A DNA stretch of 64,000 nt, from positions 21,611 through 85,610 of the forward strand of contig CAINNJ010000063.1 of NCBI GenBank assembly GCA_903851195.1, read 5' to 3'. Of this stretch, positions 35,112-43,838 are shown one piece after another. This DNA is from an uncultured Acidobacteriia bacterium (lineage in GTDB: Bacteria > Acidobacteriota > Terriglobia > Bryobacterales > Bryobacteraceae). The position numbers were made by a program, and so were the translations under genes. The notes under the pieces were generated by a model. The model had not been told where the DNA came from, searched no databases, and saw only the letters and a list, made by a program, of their open reading frames with translations. How positions within the stretch are numbered: the stretch's first letter is position 1; each line of letters opens with the position of its first letter.

Positions 35112-36122
35112 CTACAAAATGTCGCGCACGCGCGCGAAACCGTGCACACGGGTGAGAATTCGGGTCACGATTTCACCGCCCGGATCGGTGACGGGATTGA
35201 TCGCGACAAACAGAGTCGTGTCTTCGCGGCGCGCCAGAACATTACTGACCACCATCGCGCGCATCATCCAGATGGCTGCCTTCATGTCCGGGCAAACCAC
35301 CCCGAACCAGCCGTCGCAGGAGATTTCCGAAGCGACCAGTCCGGTAGCCGCCTGGATGTTCGAGGCCATCTGGTTCCGGACCTGCGGATCGATATTAGCC
35401 GGCCCGATATCAACCGGCCCGCTGTCAGGCAGTACGTCAAAACCGGCTGCGGCGGGCTGGATCAGCGGCGACTCCGCCGCTATGGCCCCGAAGAGATCTT
35501 CAATTTGCCGTTGCTGGGCGGCAGGCGTATGGTCCAGCCAGTAATGGCAAGTTTTCGCCATCGCCGTGATTACGTTTTTAATTTCTTTTTCGATTCGGTA
35601 CGCGGGTCCGGCAGGTAAGTAAAGATTTGTTCCTTCACAACGCGCGGAGACGTTCTCCATCACAATCGCCCGGGCGAGCCATGCGGCAGTTGTCGCGGTG
35701 GCGCATTCCACGCGAATCCAGCCAGGAACCGGGGACGCTGCAGCAGGAAGTTCCGTCAGCATCGTGATTCCGCGGCAGATCTCGTCCACGGCGTGTTGGT
35801 AGCGATCCGGATCGGCCTCGACTTCCGTTCGCGAGCCCGGCAGCAGCAGCCGGCCTTTGTGAGGTGGCCCACCGGCCATCGCCAGGTCGCAGAAGGTGAC
35901 CCACATGTCCTGCCACGCCACCTTGCCGTCCCGCCCGAATTTCAGGCTTGCCGAGCCCATGGACACGGGCTCTACTTCGTCATAGCAGTCCTGATACTCC
36001 TCGGGAAGGATCGCCCGGACCCTTAGTTCCAGCGATTCGAAAGCCCGCCGTTGCTCCGGATTCATCCTGATCATCCTTGCCGCCACTCTGGTCTCTGCCC
36101 ACAACTCACCCAAAGACAGCAC
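35112..36122 (-). CDS. Unknown protein with internal duplication
   Basis: A 336-residue soluble protein with no recognised family. Two segments resemble each other: about 138-195 (GWIRVECATATTAAWLARAIVMENVSAR) and about 267-325 (GWFGVVCPDMKAAIWMMRAMVVSNVLAR). Both continue with a strand, a Pro-rich loop and a helix, so there appears to be a repeated alpha-beta module. The N-terminal 100 residues differ. No signal peptide or TM is seen. It stands alone between the SSS gene and a His-rich protein. No function can be assigned. Confidence 0.75.
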   Translation of the reverse strand: MLSLGELWAETRVAARMIRMNPEQRRAFESLELRVRAILPEEYQDCYDEVEPVSMGSASLKFGRDGKVAWQDMWVTFCDLAMAGGPPHKGRLLLPGSRTEVEADPDRYQHAVDEICRGITMLTELPAAASPVPGWIRVECATATTAAWLARAIVMENVSARCEGTNLYLPAGPAYRIEKEIKNVITAMAKTCHYWLDHTPAAQQRQIEDLFGAIAAESPLIQPAAAGFDVLPDSGPVDIGPANIDPQVRNQMASNIQAATGLVASEISCDGWFGVVCPDMKAAIWMMRAMVVSNVLARREDTTLFVAINPVTDPGGEIVTRILTRVHGFARVRDIL

Positions 36123-36200
36123 GTTTGCCTCCTCATGCCGATGAGCAAATTATAGTTGGGTGAAGTTGGGGGACCGGGGAATTCGGCCGCTCTCGCGGTT

Positions 36201-36398
36201 CTATTCAGGGAGATGATGCGACGACTGACGGTGCGCCTCCTGCGCCAGTTCAAAGGCTTTCGTTGCGTGGTCCAGTGCCTGCCTGGAAGACTCGTGTGCG
36301 CTCAGGTGGTCACCTTTTGCGTGATGTTCCATGGCCGCGTTGTGAGCGTGCGCCGCGAGTTGGTGCATTTCGGCGGCTTTCTGATGCGAATCGTTCAT
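36201..36398 (-). CDS. Small His-rich helical protein
   Basis: 65 residues with 12 His and a heptad-like Ala/His pattern (MHQLAAHAHNAAMEHHAKGDH). It looks like one or two amphipathic helices. His may bind a metal, though nothing else supports that. The opposite strand is open here too, but composition and the presence of similar small proteins in other soil bacteria favour this frame. Confidence 0.5.
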   Translation of the reverse strand: MNDSHQKAAEMHQLAAHAHNAAMEHHAKGDHLSAHESSRQALDHATKAFELAQEAHRQSSHHLPE

Positions 36399-36517
36399 CG
36401 TGTCGGACCTCGGTTACATGGTACTGCCGATCGGCCACCATAGTTCCCGTCCGGATGGCCAAAAAAATCTGAGCCGGATCCGCGCGACGGGCATCAACCG
36501 ACAAAGGGAGCGAAAAG

Positions 36518-36931
36518 ATGACGACGAATCCAGTTCCTGCAAAGGCGTCTCCGGGGCTTTCTCCCGAGGAGATGAAGCAGTTTGTCCTGCATCATTTTGA
36601 GGTGTTCGTGAACCAGAAGGACTCCTCCATTGCGTACCGAAGTTTCAGTGAAGACTTCCTCGATCACGACGAGCCGGGTGGAGAAGCCGTCGGTCCGGAA
36701 GCCGCCAAAATCATGATGGAGGGCGTTTACAGGAAGTGGCCGGATATCCGGGTATCGGTGGAGGATATTCTTGCGGAGGCGGATAAAGTGATGGTTCGCA
36801 ACATCTGGCGCGGGACGGACAGCGCTTCGGGCGTTGCAGTCGAGTTTCACGGGTTCGTGCTCTGGCGCTTTGCCAATGGAAAGATCGTGGAGCGCTGGGC
36901 CACCGTTACGCCCCCGACGCCCGTTCGATGA
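36518..36931 (+). CDS. SnoaL-like / NTF2-superfamily protein
   Basis: 137 residues with the cone-shaped NTF2/SnoaL pattern: VFVNQKDSSIAYRSFSEDFLDHDEP, a central YRKWPDIRVSVEDILAEADKVMVRNIWRGTD (short pieces of the polyketide-cyclase-like consensus) and final strands FHGFVLWRFANGKIVERW. The fold binds small hydrophobic ligands and can be an ester cyclase, but no catalytic pair is certain. It is immediately followed by the FAD oxidoreductase, so they may share a substrate. Confidence 0.8.
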   Translation: MTTNPVPAKASPGLSPEEMKQFVLHHFEVFVNQKDSSIAYRSFSEDFLDHDEPGGEAVGPEAAKIMMEGVYRKWPDIRVSVEDILAEADKVMVRNIWRGTDSASGVAVEFHGFVLWRFANGKIVERWATVTPPTPVR

Positions 36932-37916
36932 AGGTGGAAAATTCGCGGAGCCTGGAAAATCCTGCGTCATTGTCGGGGCGGGGATGGCGGGCCTGACCGC
37001 TGGCCGGACACTGCAGGCGCGCGGCTGGGAAGTCACCTTACTGGATAAAGGGCGCGGTTTCGGCGGCCGCATGGCCACGCGATCGGTGGGATCCGGGCAG
37101 TTCGATTACGGGGCGCAGTTCTTCACGGCGCGGGACGTCCGTTTCGGGGAAGCTATTCGCCGGTGGGAGTCCGCCGGTTGGGTGGCGCCGTGGTTCACCC
37201 AGGATGGGTTCGAGCACGAAGCGCACACGCGATACCGGGCCGAGGGCGGCATGAGCGCGCTTGCCGGCCATCTGGCGGAGGGGTTGGATGTCCGAAGGGC
37301 GAGTCGGGTTGGGAGTGTGGAACCGTCCGGGGCCGGCTGGAACGTGATGGCGGATTCGGGCGAAGTGTTTCGGGCAGGCGTGTTACTGCTGACGCCGCCT
37401 GCGCCGCAGACGGCGGAGTTGCTGGCGGGTATCGCGACGCGCCTGCAGCCGGATGTCATTCCTGTGCTCAACAGCATCGTTTTCGACCCCTGCTATGCCC
37501 TGCTCGCAGCCCTTGACGGACCGGGCAAGGTGCCGTTTCCGGGCTATATTCGGCCGACCAGCGGACCGATCGAGTGGATTGCCGATAACAGCGCGAAGGG
37601 AGTTTCCCGGGGAAATGCGGCGCTCACGATTCACGCGCGGGCCGATTTTTCCGATCGCTATTTCGATTCACCCCGCGATGAGGTTGCGGCGGTACTGCTG
37701 GAGGCGGCGGCGCCGTGGATGGGAGGACCGGCCACCGAATGGCATCTGCATCGCTGGAAATACAGTAAGCCGACAACCGGGGACCTGCCGCTGTGCCTGT
37801 TTTCGCGCGAACCGGCTCCACTGGCGATCGCGGGCGATGCGTTCGGCGGATCGCGGGTGGAAGGCGCTTTCCTGTCCGGGCTCGCGGCGGCGGGAATTTT
37901 CGCGGAAGGATTCTGA
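36876..37916 (+). CDS. FAD-dependent oxidoreductase (renalase/amine-oxidase-like)
   Basis: About 330-345 residues. The dinucleotide-binding motif VIVGAGMAGLTAGRTL is followed by TLLDKGRGFGGRMATR (FAD ribose site), FDYGAQFFTARD and a C-terminal LAIAGDAFGGSRVEGAFLSG. This matches the renalase-like NAD(P)/FAD proteins of bacteria. The start is unclear: ATG 36876 is the nearest in-frame ATG but overlaps the SnoaL gene by 56 nt. ATG 36928, on the neighbour's stop, would fit much better if one A were missing from the A4 run near 36957. Substrate is unknown. Confidence 0.75.
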   Translation: MERSWSAGPPLRPRRPFDEGGKFAEPGKSCVIVGAGMAGLTAGRTLQARGWEVTLLDKGRGFGGRMATRSVGSGQFDYGAQFFTARDVRFGEAIRRWESAGWVAPWFTQDGFEHEAHTRYRAEGGMSALAGHLAEGLDVRRASRVGSVEPSGAGWNVMADSGEVFRAGVLLLTPPAPQTAELLAGIATRLQPDVIPVLNSIVFDPCYALLAALDGPGKVPFPGYIRPTSGPIEWIADNSAKGVSRGNAALTIHARADFSDRYFDSPRDEVAAVLLEAAAPWMGGPATEWHLHRWKYSKPTTGDLPLCLFSREPAPLAIAGDAFGGSRVEGAFLSGLAAAGIFAEGF

Positions 37917-37917
37917 G

Positions 37918-39057
37918 ATGACGAGAACGCTGGCTCTGGTGGTAGCGATGATTGCGTGCCTTTCGGCGGATTCGAGGGGCCAGGAGTCTGCCGGGGCACT
38001 CTGCGTGAAGGATCTGGAGGTGATTCCCGGATTTCTTCTGGAAAATGATACGGGCGCGAAAGATCATCTGGCCCAGTTCGGACAAAAGCACTTTGACGAC
38101 GCCTTCGCCGCGGCCAGAAACGCAGCGCTGAACGCGAAGGACGCGGCGGGCTGCGAAACGGCGCTGCGCAGCTATCTGACCGCGTGGCGTAAAGGGCATC
38201 TGGGACTGCAGACGCTCGGTGTCGCTTCGGGAGGACCGGAGCCTTCACGGGAGGAGATTGCGGCGCGGCGCCGCAGGAATACACCCACCCTGGAAGTGCT
38301 ATCGCCGAAAACGATCCTGATTACGCTGAAAAACTTTGAGGATTACAATCGAGAGCCGCTGATCGAACTGCTGAAGAAGAATCATGGGACGCTGGCCGCG
38401 CATCCGGACTGGATCATCGACGTGCGCGCCAACGGCGGCGGCAGCGACAGCAGTTACGCACCGCTGCTCGCCTGGCTCATGGCGGACGAGGTGGCGACGG
38501 TGAGCGGTGAGTTGCTGGCAACACCCGCGAATATCGATGGCTGGACGCGGTACTGCGGAATCGCTTCTCCGGGAGACACAGTGTGCGAGAAGGCGCTGCA
38601 GGAGGGCGCGGACCGGATGCGGAAAACCGCCACGGGTCAGTATGTCGCGCAGGATGACAGTGGCGCGCTGGATCTCGATCGGGTCAAGCCGCTGGAACCG
38701 CGCCGCCCGTCGAGGGTGGCGGTTCTGATCGATCATGACTGCGGGAGTTCGTGCGAGGAGTTCGCTTTGGTGGCGCGTCAGAGCTTTCAGGTGAAGCTGA
38801 TTGGCCGACGGACTTACGGCTCTCTCGATTATTCGAATCTGCGTCCGTTCGAACTTCCTTCGGGACAGCGGCGGCTTTGGTACGCGACATCCCGGTCGAA
38901 ACGAATTCCCGGTAATCCGGTGGACATCGCGGGAGTTCCGCCGGATATTTATCTGCCGCGAGAGACGGGAGCGGGCGCCGACCGGGATGAAGTGCTGCGA
39001 GTGCAACGCTGGCTGGAAGGCGGCTCGCTCGCCGTTGAGAAAAGCGCCCGTAAATAA
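37918..39057 (+). CDS. Secreted S41-like (C-terminal-processing) protease
   Basis: 379 residues with a signal peptide (first 22 residues) and an S41/tail-specific-protease-like core: WIIDVRANGGGSDSSYAPLLAWL, then VAVLIDHDCGSSCEEFALVARQS. Ser in CGSSCEEF is the likely nucleophile position; the expected Lys is not clearly placed. No PDZ domain is seen. Such proteins degrade peptides in the periplasm. It follows the oxidoreductase by a 1-nt gap, probably in the same operon. Confidence 0.8.
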   Translation: MTRTLALVVAMIACLSADSRGQESAGALCVKDLEVIPGFLLENDTGAKDHLAQFGQKHFDDAFAAARNAALNAKDAAGCETALRSYLTAWRKGHLGLQTLGVASGGPEPSREEIAARRRRNTPTLEVLSPKTILITLKNFEDYNREPLIELLKKNHGTLAAHPDWIIDVRANGGGSDSSYAPLLAWLMADEVATVSGELLATPANIDGWTRYCGIASPGDTVCEKALQEGADRMRKTATGQYVAQDDSGALDLDRVKPLEPRRPSRVAVLIDHDCGSSCEEFALVARQSFQVKLIGRRTYGSLDYSNLRPFELPSGQRRLWYATSRSKRIPGNPVDIAGVPPDIYLPRETGAGADRDEVLRVQRWLEGGSLAVEKSARK

Positions 39058-39069
39058 AGCCGCGGCAAT

Positions 39070-40263
39070 TTAACCCGAGATTTCAGCGGTCTGTTCAGCC
39101 GGCGATTTCCAGATCCGTCCAAGAGCGCGCAGCCGGCTTTCAAGGAGTCGCGAGCCGGGGCCATTCATGAACGGCTTCTCGGTCAGCAGGTAGATCGGCA
39201 CACAGATGGCGATCATGGCGGGGACGATGAGCAGGCAGTAGAGCAGGATGCCGCGCGTGTAGCTGAGAGCGAAGAAGAGTTCCTTGAGGCGGTACGGCAG
39301 CGACATCAGAATCAGGCCGTGCCAAAGGTAGAGCGTGTAGCACATGCCGCCGATTGCGGTCAGGGCCCGCAGTCTGAAAAGCCGGTTCAGAAACCTGCCC
39401 CCGAATATTCCGGTGAAGATGAGGAGGATCAGGATCGGATCGAGCCAGAAGAACGAGGCGGCCGGTCTGCTTATCAGAATGGCCAGCAGCGCGGAAGCGG
39501 CGATGGCCACGATATCCCAGATGAACCGCGCGGAGCGCCGAATCAGGCCGGAGGCGTAGAGGTCCGCGAAGAGAATGCCGGCCAGAAAGTAATTCATCAT
39601 TTGCGCGAAAGTGGATTTGAAGCGAGGCATCGGGGGACCGAACTGCGCGAGCCATGCCACCGCCGCTATCATCGCCAGTTGCAGGAGCCACCGAAGCCGT
39701 TTGTTGCGGAACCGGTAGATTCGGGTAAGCCACGGAGCGACCAGGTAGAAGCTTACCTCCACTTCGAGGGACCACGTGAATATGGCGAGAGGGTTGGCCG
39801 CGCCGAAGATCAACATGTGGGAATAAATGAGTCCCGCGGCGTAATCCGGCAGGAAATGGCGAAAACTCCAGGGCTTCAGGTACATCGCCGTCAGAGCCAT
39901 GATGTACGGGGGTTCGATTCGCGTCAGGCGGCGCAGGAAATAGCGGCTGATAGCCGGAGCCGGGGCGCCCTGAAACCGGTGCAGCGCGAACGGCAGCGAC
40001 ACGATAAATCCGCTGAGCACGAAGAAGAGCTCGACTCCAAACCAGCCCTCGCCGATGAGGCGCAGTAAGAGCCCGTGACCCTGGGACCAGCCGACCTGGT
40101 ATCCCTGTCCGCGCGCCACAGCCAGATCGATGCCGGCATGTTCAAACATCACCGCGAGGATGGCGAAGAACCGGATACCGTCGACTTCCGGAAGGAATGT
40201 GCCGGACGAGGTTCTGCGGGACAGAAGGCCAAAAAGGCGCTCGGATAGGTTCGACAGTGGCAC
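39070..40263 (-). CDS. Acyltransferase family 3 (OafA/YrhL-like) membrane protein
   Basis: 397 residues with about 10 TM helices. The N-terminal signature EVDGIRFFAILAVMFEHAG includes the family His, and GVELFFVLSGFIVSLPFALHRF follows. These enzymes O-acetylate LPS, exopolysaccharide or peptidoglycan. No SGNH domain is fused. It stands alone, converging with the S41 gene; a role in modifying the nearby glycans is inference. Confidence 0.9.
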   Translation of the reverse strand: MPLSNLSERLFGLLSRRTSSGTFLPEVDGIRFFAILAVMFEHAGIDLAVARGQGYQVGWSQGHGLLLRLIGEGWFGVELFFVLSGFIVSLPFALHRFQGAPAPAISRYFLRRLTRIEPPYIMALTAMYLKPWSFRHFLPDYAAGLIYSHMLIFGAANPLAIFTWSLEVEVSFYLVAPWLTRIYRFRNKRLRWLLQLAMIAAVAWLAQFGPPMPRFKSTFAQMMNYFLAGILFADLYASGLIRRSARFIWDIVAIAASALLAILISRPAASFFWLDPILILLIFTGIFGGRFLNRLFRLRALTAIGGMCYTLYLWHGLILMSLPYRLKELFFALSYTRGILLYCLLIVPAMIAICVPIYLLTEKPFMNGPGSRLLESRLRALGRIWKSPAEQTAEISG

Positions 40264-40342
40264 GAGCCTGAGCAGTCAGGATAACAGCCGCGGGTGTACT
40301 GGCCCAACCGGAATTTCGGTAAGGCGTGGATTCCGACCGAAT

Positions 40343-41416
40343 CTAATCCGCGGATGTCCCTGCGGTCAGATCCGGCCTTGATGGTGCAGCGTGGAAACGT
40401 TCCCGAAAGGCCCCGTTGTTCGCATACCAGGCGACCACGTCCGCGATGGTCTCTTCCACCGGCCTGAACCGGGCCCCGAGTTCTCTCTCCGACCTGGCGT
40501 GATTGAAGTGAGACCGGTCCGCCTCGCGGGTCATCAGCCTTACGGTTGCCATGCCAAGCAGGACGGGCTGTCCGGTCAGCCTGGACCAAACCTCGCCGGC
40601 CGCCGCCATAAGGTAGAGCAAAGCGGCGGGAATCTTTCGCCGGGGCGCCTTGATCCCTGTCACCCTTTCGAGGACTGCGAAATGATCCGCCATGGTCGAG
40701 TGGCGACCGGCGGCCAGGTAACGCTCACCGCGACGCCCTCTCTCCGCGGCGGCGATCAGAATGGCAGCGACATCACGCGCGTCCACCACCGAAAAACTGC
40801 CGGGAACGACGCCCGGAAGCTTTCGGTTGACGAAGTCCAGAACAACCTGGCCGGCGGATGTGGGACCAAGATCGCCGGGTCCGTGCATCCAGCCGGGGAG
40901 AACGAAAGTTGCATGGAAATCCGGGTGCGAGGTCAGGAAACTGTCCACTTCGCGGTCCGCGAGGATCTTGCTCCGGTAATAGTCGTCGGCGTCTTCCGTC
41001 CGGCGGAGCATGGTCTCGTCCACAAGCGTTCCGGGCGGTCCATCCAGAACAGCAATGGAACTGGTGTGAATGAACCGGCGCACACCCGCTGAATAGCAGT
41101 GGCTCAGCAAACCGGAAGTTCCTTCGACATTAATCCGCCGGAGTTCTTCGGAATGATTTCCCCCTTTGTAGCTCTCGCGAAAACAGGCCGCGGTATGAAA
41201 CACGACGTCCTGATCGCGCAGCAAGTGCGCAAAAGCCGAGACGTTCTTCATGTCTCCCGACACGACTTCCACGTCCAGCCCCCTGAATTGTTTCTCCGCC
41301 TTTTCGGGGGATCGGGCCAGTGCCCGCACCCGCACCCCTCTGCCCGCGAGTTCCCGCGCCAGGTTGTTGCCGAGCAATCCGGTGGAACCGGTAACGAATG
41401 CCGTTCTGAAAGTCAT
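40343..41416 (-). CDS. NAD-dependent epimerase/reductase (extended SDR)
   Basis: 357 residues starting at ATG 41416, placing the Rossmann motif TGSTGLLGNNLAREL at the N-terminus. The catalytic Tyr-Lys is YYRSKILADREV. The C-terminal half (ALLYLMAAAGEVWSRLTGQPVLL) is of the dihydroflavonol-4-reductase or hopanoid-associated sugar-epimerase type. It is divergent from a TetR gene across 85 nt holding a perfect palindrome, so it is probably controlled by that regulator. Confidence 0.88.
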   Translation of the reverse strand: MTFRTAFVTGSTGLLGNNLARELAGRGVRVRALARSPEKAEKQFRGLDVEVVSGDMKNVSAFAHLLRDQDVVFHTAACFRESYKGGNHSEELRRINVEGTSGLLSHCYSAGVRRFIHTSSIAVLDGPPGTLVDETMLRRTEDADDYYRSKILADREVDSFLTSHPDFHATFVLPGWMHGPGDLGPTSAGQVVLDFVNRKLPGVVPGSFSVVDARDVAAILIAAAERGRRGERYLAAGRHSTMADHFAVLERVTGIKAPRRKIPAALLYLMAAAGEVWSRLTGQPVLLGMATVRLMTREADRSHFNHARSERELGARFRPVEETIADVVAWYANNGAFRERFHAAPSRPDLTAGTSAD

Positions 41417-41437
41417 ATAGTTCGCGTGGTAAGTCCG

Positions 41438-41451
41438 ATACCAACTGGTAT
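41438..41451. promoter_or_regulatory. Candidate TetR operator
   Basis: Perfect palindrome ATACCAACTGGTAT in the 85-nt gap between the divergent SDR and TetR genes. A second half-site, TGGTATA, lies about 20 nt toward the TetR gene. Position and symmetry fit a TetR dimer site controlling both genes. Confidence 0.6.
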
Positions 41452-41501
41452 TTGGATTACGTCTGGTATATTCAGGATTCGGGATTCGCGGAGGAATTTT
41501 C

Positions 41502-42119
41502 GTGGCGAGGCTGAGCAGAGAACAGAGCCAAAAGCGCACGCGCGAGAGCCTGCTGGAATCGGCGCGGGAGATTTTTATCCGTGACGGTTTCGCGGGCGCC
41601 TCGGTCGATCAGATTGCGGAGCACGCCGGCTATTCGAAAGGCGCGATCTACTCGAATTTCAGGAATAAGGAGGCGTTGTTCCTGGAGCTTCTCAGGGAAC
41701 ACATGCGCCAGGAACTGAACGGCTTGCAGTTCCTTCTGGAACAGAGCGGTTCGGCGCGGGAGATTCTGATCGCTCTGAAGAGCAAATACAGCAGTCCCGA
41801 CAGCCAGGTGCCGGCGATGCTCTCGCTGGAGTTTCAACTCCACGCGGTCCGTCACCCGGAATTTGCCGAGCCTTTCGCGGCGCTTTATCGGAACCAGCGG
41901 AAAGCCATCGCGGGGCTGGTGAGATTATTCGCGAAGAAAGCGGGAATAGCGGAGCCCGCGAACGCCGGGGAGATTGCGACCGCTTTAATGGGACTGACGC
42001 ACGGCGTGGCGCTGCAACGCGCGGCCGATCCCGGATCCGTGCCGGCCGCGGCAGCCGGCAGGGCTATTGAGATGCTTCTTTCCGCGATTCTGATTCAGAG
42101 CCCGGCCGATGCCTGGTAG
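41502..42119 (+). CDS. TetR-family transcriptional regulator
   Basis: 205 residues, GTG start with ggagga upstream. The N-terminal HTH is at about 10-56 (SLLESAREIFIRDGFAGASVDQIAEHAGYSKGAIYSNFRNKEALF in family pattern). The C-terminal ligand domain is helical. It probably represses itself and the divergent SDR through the palindrome at 41438. The inducer is unknown. Confidence 0.92.
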   Translation: MARLSREQSQKRTRESLLESAREIFIRDGFAGASVDQIAEHAGYSKGAIYSNFRNKEALFLELLREHMRQELNGLQFLLEQSGSAREILIALKSKYSSPDSQVPAMLSLEFQLHAVRHPEFAEPFAALYRNQRKAIAGLVRLFAKKAGIAEPANAGEIATALMGLTHGVALQRAADPGSVPAAAAGRAIEMLLSAILIQSPADAW

Positions 42120-42246
42120 CTCACCCCGATCCGGAACCGCCCCGCGACGTCCGCCTGGCATGGGACCATGTTTCACGCGATTTTCACGAGTTGCGTTTTA
42201 TCATCAGGAATATATTCCGTTATTCGTCGGGAGCGAAGGTCAAAAA

Positions 42247-43791
42247 ATGAAAAATTCAGGTAGAACGCGGCGTGTTTCCGGGCAGCGCAGTCCGCGAAAA
42301 GCGTGGCTTGCCGCGGCGTGGCTTGCCGCAGTTCTTGCGGGGGGACCGGCGGCGCGCGCCGGCGAACTGGAAGTCTACAACCTCTCCGGCCGGCCCGTTA
42401 CCTGCCTGATCGATGGCTACACGAAAGCCAGCGGGGCCGACGCAACCGTCCCTTTCCGTGTCGAGCCGGGACAAACGCTCCGGATTCCTCCCGCCGCCGG
42501 GTCTAAAGATCGCGTTCTCAACACGGCTGACTGCGGGGGACTGCAGACGCGGGCGATGAACATCACGCCCGAGAGTCCGGACCGCGTTCTGTTTCTCAAC
42601 GGCCGGCAGCGGCGTGTCCTCAATGTGCTGCTCTACGCGTCGATCCCGACAGATCCCAGGACGGGCTTCACCGCGATGATCCGATGGCTGGCATCGACGT
42701 ATCAGGCCGCGCACTCCGACGTGCTTCTGAACCTGGTTATCGATCCGTCGATCGACGTCTACAGTTTCAGCAGTCTCAGGGACAATGTGCTCGCCGCGAA
42801 GGGTTTCGATGTGGCGGAGATCGACACGGTGTTTCTGAGATGGCTCAAAGATAACCAACTCATCACCCCCGCGCGAATCACCGGCGATGAGCCATTGGCC
42901 GTGGCGCGGGCGGCGGCGACCATCGACGGCCAGCCTTACGGCGTGCCGAGCTGGCTCTGTTCCGATTTTCTTTTCAGTACGGAGAGGGACATGGCGGGAA
43001 TCCGGACATTCCCCGATTTGCAGGCTTACCTGGACAAAACCGGGGCCGCGCGACGCGGACTGGTCGGCGATCTTAACGGAACCTGGACGACTCCCGCCCT
43101 CTACCTGCAGGCGCACGTCCAGAACCACCCGGACGGGACGGCCGAAGCCGCGGCCGCGGCGCCCATCGACAGCGGCGTCATTAAGAGAATCGCGAAGTTC
43201 GGCGGCAACTGCTCTCTGTTAAATGTCGATCCCTGCATCGACGGTACTTTCCACGACGCCGCGGATGGAGCCGTGGAAAAGGACTTCCTGAGTGAACGCG
43301 CCGCCACCGACCTTGGGTTTTCGGAACGATCGTTTTTTCTTGCCTACTTCCAGACCATGCCCGCGTCGCTTTCCCTGACGCCGCTGCCATGGGGAGACAA
43401 AGCGGACGCGCCCAGGCTGGTGTATTCGGATGCATTCGTCACGAACCGGGCTGCCTGCGGCAAAGATCCGTGTGGCGCGGATGCCGCCGCGTTCACCGCT
43501 TTCATGACTTCGGCTTCGACCAAAAAATACATCGCTCTGGCGAAGGATCTTCCGGGCGGCGATCCGGCCCGTCATCTCATCGTGGCTACCAAACCCTTCT
43601 ACGACGATGAGGAAGTCAAGGGCGATCCGGTGTACGCGCAGCTTGCAAGCGGTTTTCTCCGCGGCAACCTGCAGCCCTACCTGACCTCGTTCACGCCGAA
43701 GCTTCAGTACGATCTGCTCTCGGGGATCTGTCCTGTTCTCCGGCAGGAGAGTCCGGGCTGGAAGTGCAAAGTTCCGAAAAAGCCGGAGTGA
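42247..43791 (+). CDS. Secreted thiaminase-I-like protein
   Basis: 514 residues starting at ATG 42247, which leads into a long signal peptide (cleavage near ARAGEL). The bilobed periplasmic-binding-protein-like body matches bacterial thiaminase I in several places: DVAEIDTVFLRWLKDNQLI, GQPYGVPSWLCSDFLF (Cys at the nucleophile position), ALYLQA, FFLAYFQTM and RLVYSDAFVTN. The general-base Glu of the reference enzyme (in YSES) appears here as Gln (YFQT). It may still displace the thiamine thiazole, or only bind a pyrimidine. An N-terminal beta-rich domain of about 90 residues is extra. Confidence 0.7.
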   Translation: MKNSGRTRRVSGQRSPRKAWLAAAWLAAVLAGGPAARAGELEVYNLSGRPVTCLIDGYTKASGADATVPFRVEPGQTLRIPPAAGSKDRVLNTADCGGLQTRAMNITPESPDRVLFLNGRQRRVLNVLLYASIPTDPRTGFTAMIRWLASTYQAAHSDVLLNLVIDPSIDVYSFSSLRDNVLAAKGFDVAEIDTVFLRWLKDNQLITPARITGDEPLAVARAAATIDGQPYGVPSWLCSDFLFSTERDMAGIRTFPDLQAYLDKTGAARRGLVGDLNGTWTTPALYLQAHVQNHPDGTAEAAAAAPIDSGVIKRIAKFGGNCSLLNVDPCIDGTFHDAADGAVEKDFLSERAATDLGFSERSFFLAYFQTMPASLSLTPLPWGDKADAPRLVYSDAFVTNRAACGKDPCGADAAAFTAFMTSASTKKYIALAKDLPGGDPARHLIVATKPFYDDEEVKGDPVYAQLASGFLRGNLQPYLTSFTPKLQYDLLSGICPVLRQESPGWKCKVPKKPE

Positions 43792-43838
43792 TTTCCCCGG
43801 CGCATCAGCCAACCACGTTAAAACAGGCAATAAAACGA

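Noticed and set aside
36201..36443. Plus-strand open frame opposite the His-rich protein
   Set aside because: Composition and product (Arg/Val/Cys-rich) look like an antisense frame; the His-rich helical protein is more sensible.
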